DNA of 7,373 bases, taken from Chloroflexota bacterium. Lineage in GTDB: Bacteria > Chloroflexota > Dehalococcoidia > Lucifugimonadales > Australimonadaceae. How positions within the stretch are numbered: the first letter of the stretch is position 1; every line of letters begins with the position of its first letter. A model generated the notes under the pieces. That model did no database searches, was not told where the DNA came from, and worked only from the letters and a program-made list of their open reading frames with translations. Below, piece after piece: positions 4,624-7,373 of the stretch. Location: positions 1 to 7,373 of the forward strand of contig JAQBVZ010000031.1 of the NCBI GenBank assembly GCA_027625205.1, given 5' to 3'. The translations under genes were made by a program, and so were the position numbers.

Positions 4624-6849
4624 ATGACTACATACAAAGTCGTAGGACAGCCAGCGACGCGCACAGACGGCCCGGAGAAGGTGACAGGCTCCGCGAAGTA
4701 TGCGGCCGACGTCCAGCTTCCAGGCGTCCTCTGGGGCAAGGCGCTACGCAGTCCATTCCCTCACGCGCGCATCCGCAGCATCGACACCTCTAAAGCAGAG
4801 AAGCTACCCGGCGTCCACGCGGTGCTCACTGGAAAAGACGTGAAAGGCGTTATGCAGGGTCGGACGCTCAGAGACCTGCCGCCCCTGGCCCAGAACAAGG
4901 TGCGCTTCGTTGGTGAGAAGGTGGCGGTGGTGGCGGCCGACGATGAGGACATCGCAGAGCAGGCGCTGGCCCTCATAGAGGTGGACTACGAAGAGCTAAC
5001 GCCACTGACCGACCCGCTAGAGGCGATGAAAGACGGCGCTCCCCTACTGCACCCCGACCTCCTGACTTACGACGGCGTGCTCAGGCCGCCTGAAAAGCCA
5101 AGCAACGTGTTCTTCAGCAACACCCTTGGCTCCGGTGACGTGGAGAAGGGTTTCGCTGAGGCAGACCAGATATTTGAAGACACCTACACCACCACCCGCG
5201 TACACCAGGCGTACCTGGAACCCCGTGCTTGCACCGTATGGGTGGACGGCGATGGCCGTGTGCAGGTGTGGGCCACCAATAAGACACCGTACAACCTGAA
5301 GCAGGCGTTGGTGGCTGCTCTGGAACTGCCGGAAGACCAGGTGGTCATCAATCACAACTACATTGGCGGTGACTTTGGAGCCAAGGGGCCGGTCATGGAC
5401 GAGTGCCTTTGCTACTTCCTCTCGCTCAAAACAGGCAAGCCGGTGAAGATGGTCATGGAGTATATAGAGGAGTTCATGGCGGGCAACCCCCGTCACGGCT
5501 CCATCATCCGTGTGAAGACGGGCGTCAAGAACGACGGCACCATTACCGCTCATCAGGAACACCTTATCTTTAACAGCGGCGCTTACGCTGCCCTGATGCC
5601 CTGGGGATTCCTGGCGGGAGTGGGCGGGATAGCTGGAAACCTCCGTATACCCAACGCTCAGTTCAACGTGTCCCACGTGTACACCAACCTCATCCCCTGC
5701 GGTTATATGCGCGGCCCCGGAGAGGCCCAGGGCACCTTTGCCATTGAGTCCCATGTGGACGACGTTGCTCGCAAGATGGGCATGGACCCGTTGGAGTTCA
5801 GGTTGAAGAACACTGTCCGAGACGAAGACCTCACGCCCATGGGTGAGACCTTCTCCAACATACGCGCGGTCGAAACACTGGAAGCGGCTGTGGAGGCCAG
5901 CGGGTATCGCGACCCCAAGCCAGTCAATGTGGGACGCGGCATAGCCATGTGCGCACGTCCAGGCTCACCAGGCGAGACCCACTGCGCCGTGACATTGAAG
6001 CCGGATGGCTCCGTTCTGTTGGAGACATCACTGTTTGAGCAGGGCTCTGGCACGTACACCATGCTGGCCCAGGTGGCAGCGGAGGAGCTTGGCATATCCG
6101 CTGGCCGCGTCCACGTGCAGGTGTGGAACACCGACATGGTGCCCTTCGACTCAGGGGTGGCTGGCAGTCGCACCACACGCATGGCGGTGCCCGCCGCCTA
6201 CGACGCCGCTCAGAACGCACGCACTGAACTCATAAAGCAGGCGGCTGAAGTGATGGGCTGGCCTCACGACAAAGTCACCTACGATGGGGAGGTGGTCGTC
6301 AACCAGAACACCGAAGAGAAGCTGACGTGGCCAGAGCTGGTGGCACGGACGCCAGGCGCAGCGGTGTCGGGTCGCGCCTACTCCAAGCAGGAAGGCCGCC
6401 CTGAGGTGACGTCGTTCTGCGCGCAAATCGCGGAGATTGAAGTGGACCCGGAGACAGGACACGTGAAGCTACTGCGACTGACCACGGCCCATGACGTAGG
6501 GACGGTGATGAGTCCGGTGGGACATCAGGGCCAGATCAACGGCGGTGTGGTCCAGGGCATAGGCTACGGGCTGATGGAGGACCTCATCATTGAGGATGGG
6601 CACGTGACCACGCTCTCCTTCAGCGACTATAAGGTGCCAAGCATTGGGGACATACCGCCCATGCAGACGGTGCTGCTGGAGTCCAATGATGGTACGGGGC
6701 CGTACAACGTGAAGGCCATAGGTGAGGCGCCGACCCTGGGCGTGGCCCCGGCTATCGCCAACGCCCTTGCCGACGCCACCGGCGTGCGAGTCAACGACCT
6801 ACCGCTGTCGGCGGAGCGGGTATACAGGGCGCTGCGGGAAAAGAAGTAA
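4624..6849 (+). CDS. molybdenum hydroxylase large subunit (xanthine/CO dehydrogenase family)
   Basis: A 741-residue cytoplasmic subunit that binds the molybdopterin cofactor and hydroxylates an N-heterocycle or aldehyde carbon using water. The order is standard: an N-terminal hammerhead domain (VVGQPATRTDGPEKVTGSAK onward, residues about 5-120), then two cofactor-binding domains. Visible motifs are GGDFGAKG (248-255), the active-site loop CGYMRGPGEAQG with Arg363, and a C-terminal VKAIGEAPTLGVAPAIANAL with Glu701, the position of the catalytic glutamate in xanthine oxidase. The loop lacks AYRCSFR, so this is not form I CO dehydrogenase. The usual GEPP reads GEAP. No [2Fe-2S] or FAD subunit is encoded nearby, although the enzyme normally needs them. 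The ATG at 4624 is preferred over 4585 because it has GGAGG upstream and the family's usual N-terminus begins there. The aldo/keto reductase follows after 10 bases. The substrate is unknown. Confidence 0.92.
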   Translation: MTTYKVVGQPATRTDGPEKVTGSAKYAADVQLPGVLWGKALRSPFPHARIRSIDTSKAEKLPGVHAVLTGKDVKGVMQGRTLRDLPPLAQNKVRFVGEKVAVVAADDEDIAEQALALIEVDYEELTPLTDPLEAMKDGAPLLHPDLLTYDGVLRPPEKPSNVFFSNTLGSGDVEKGFAEADQIFEDTYTTTRVHQAYLEPRACTVWVDGDGRVQVWATNKTPYNLKQALVAALELPEDQVVINHNYIGGDFGAKGPVMDECLCYFLSLKTGKPVKMVMEYIEEFMAGNPRHGSIIRVKTGVKNDGTITAHQEHLIFNSGAYAALMPWGFLAGVGGIAGNLRIPNAQFNVSHVYTNLIPCGYMRGPGEAQGTFAIESHVDDVARKMGMDPLEFRLKNTVRDEDLTPMGETFSNIRAVETLEAAVEASGYRDPKPVNVGRGIAMCARPGSPGETHCAVTLKPDGSVLLETSLFEQGSGTYTMLAQVAAEELGISAGRVHVQVWNTDMVPFDSGVAGSRTTRMAVPAAYDAAQNARTELIKQAAEVMGWPHDKVTYDGEVVVNQNTEEKLTWPELVARTPGAAVSGRAYSKQEGRPEVTSFCAQIAEIEVDPETGHVKLLRLTTAHDVGTVMSPVGHQGQINGGVVQGIGYGLMEDLIIEDGHVTTLSFSDYKVPSIGDIPPMQTVLLESNDGTGPYNVKAIGEAPTLGVAPAIANALADATGVRVNDLPLSAERVYRALREKK

Positions 6850-6859
6850 GGAGACCTCC

Positions 6860-7373
6860 ATGAAGTACCGGCCTTTGGGCAATACAGGCATCACGGTCTC
6901 AGAGGTTGGCTTTGGCTCCAACACCATCTCCGGCCAGGGCACCCTGGGCGTGGTGGAAGAAGAGCAAGGGGCCGCCGCCGTCCAGCATGCCTACGATCGC
7001 GGCATCACCTTCTTCGACACGGCGGAGTCGTACTCCGACGGTCGCAGTGAAGAGGTCATAGGCAGGGTGCTGGGCAACAAGAAGGACGTGGTCATCTGCA
7101 CCAAGATTGGCGCCAATGGAGGCCCCATCACGCCGGAACGTATGCGCCCTGCGGCGGAGGCCAGCCTGCAGAGGCTACGTCGTGGCGCCATAGACGTGTA
7201 CCTGCTGCACAACCCAACGACAGAGGAAATCGAGGACCCCAACATAAAGGAGGCGTTGAAGGCTCTGCTGCAAGACGGCCTCATCCGCTCCTACGGCGTA
7301 TCGCTGTAGCTGACAGGCCAGGTGGACCAGGGCAACGCCACGCTCCGCCACGCCGGTTACTCCTCCATGCAGA
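6860..7373 (+). pseudogene. aldo/keto reductase, interrupted by an in-frame TAG and cut by the window edge
   Basis: NAD(P)H-dependent oxidoreductase with the start of a TIM barrel. The first 149 residues hold the whole catalytic tetrad: Asp53 and Tyr58 in FFDTAESYSDG, Lys82 in VICTKIG, and His117 in VYLLHNP, after the typical N-terminus MKYRPLGNTGITVSEVGFG. A TAG at 7307-7309 stops the frame after LIRSYGVSL. Beyond it the same frame continues open to the edge as LTGQVDQGNATLRHAGYSSM, which resembles the next part of these proteins, where a glycine-rich turn leads to the 'G-Y-x-x-Q' strand. A 149-residue product would lack the second half of the barrel and the coenzyme site, so it should be inactive unless the stop is an error. 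AAGGAG (6848-6853) overlaps the stop codon of the upstream gene and lies six bases before this ATG, so the two are translationally linked in one operon. Whether the gene is intact further right cannot be seen. Confidence 0.8.

Noticed and set aside
5044..5754. A 236-codon minus-strand frame inside the molybdenum hydroxylase gene
   Set aside because: It is antisense to strongly family-like coding sequence, its translation shows no recognisable domain, and long antisense frames are common opposite GC-rich genes.
7307..7309. Programmed read-through or pyrrolysine at the TAG in the aldo/keto reductase
   Set aside because: TAG ends marR normally at 3763-3765, no read-through signal is visible in the following bases, and the family does not use pyrrolysine. 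A mutation or an error is simpler.

Overview
The window looks like a chromosomal stretch from a fairly GC-rich, free-living, probably aerobic bacterium. Nothing in it fixes the taxon. The mix of amidase, molybdenum hydroxylase, aldo/keto reductase and MFS genes, plus GTAGGGGCGC-type dispersed palindromes, would fit an environmental Chloroflexota-like lineage, but that is inference and low confidence. There are no RNA genes, CRISPR arrays, transposases or phage genes.

The layout is three divergent gene pairs in a row. (1) A minus-strand MFS transporter (1-815, running off the left edge, with one in-frame TGA) diverges from a two-gene plus-strand operon: an AtzG/GatC-like small subunit (906-1091) and an amidase-signature hydrolase (1093-2502). 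(2) A minus-strand hemerythrin-like HHE protein (2562-3200) diverges from a MarR-family regulator (3319-3765). Back-to-back promoters and an 18-bp inverted repeat lie between them. (3) A minus-strand isochorismatase-family cysteine hydrolase (3860-4462) diverges from a plus-strand operon: a molybdenum hydroxylase large subunit (xanthine/CO dehydrogenase family, 4624-6849) and an aldo/keto reductase (6860 onwards), which has an in-frame TAG at 7307-7309 and runs off the right edge. Both convergent junctions carry a GTAGGGGCGC/GCGCCCCTAC palindrome, at 2506-2533 and 3811-3839, so the hemerythrin-marR unit is bracketed by two copies of the same repeat.

Functionally, the outer genes suggest uptake and catabolism of a small nitrogen-containing organic compound: a transporter, two C-N hydrolases of different folds, a hydroxylase of the kind that oxidises N-heterocycles or aldehydes, and an oxidoreductase. 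The substrate cannot be read from the sequence. The central hemerythrin-MarR unit looks like a self-contained stress or ligand-responsive module. The most notable points are the two single-stop interruptions of otherwise intact reading frames, the shared palindromes at the convergent junctions, the well-formed divergent control region with a probably leaderless marR transcript, and a molybdenum hydroxylase large subunit with no small or FAD subunit beside it.
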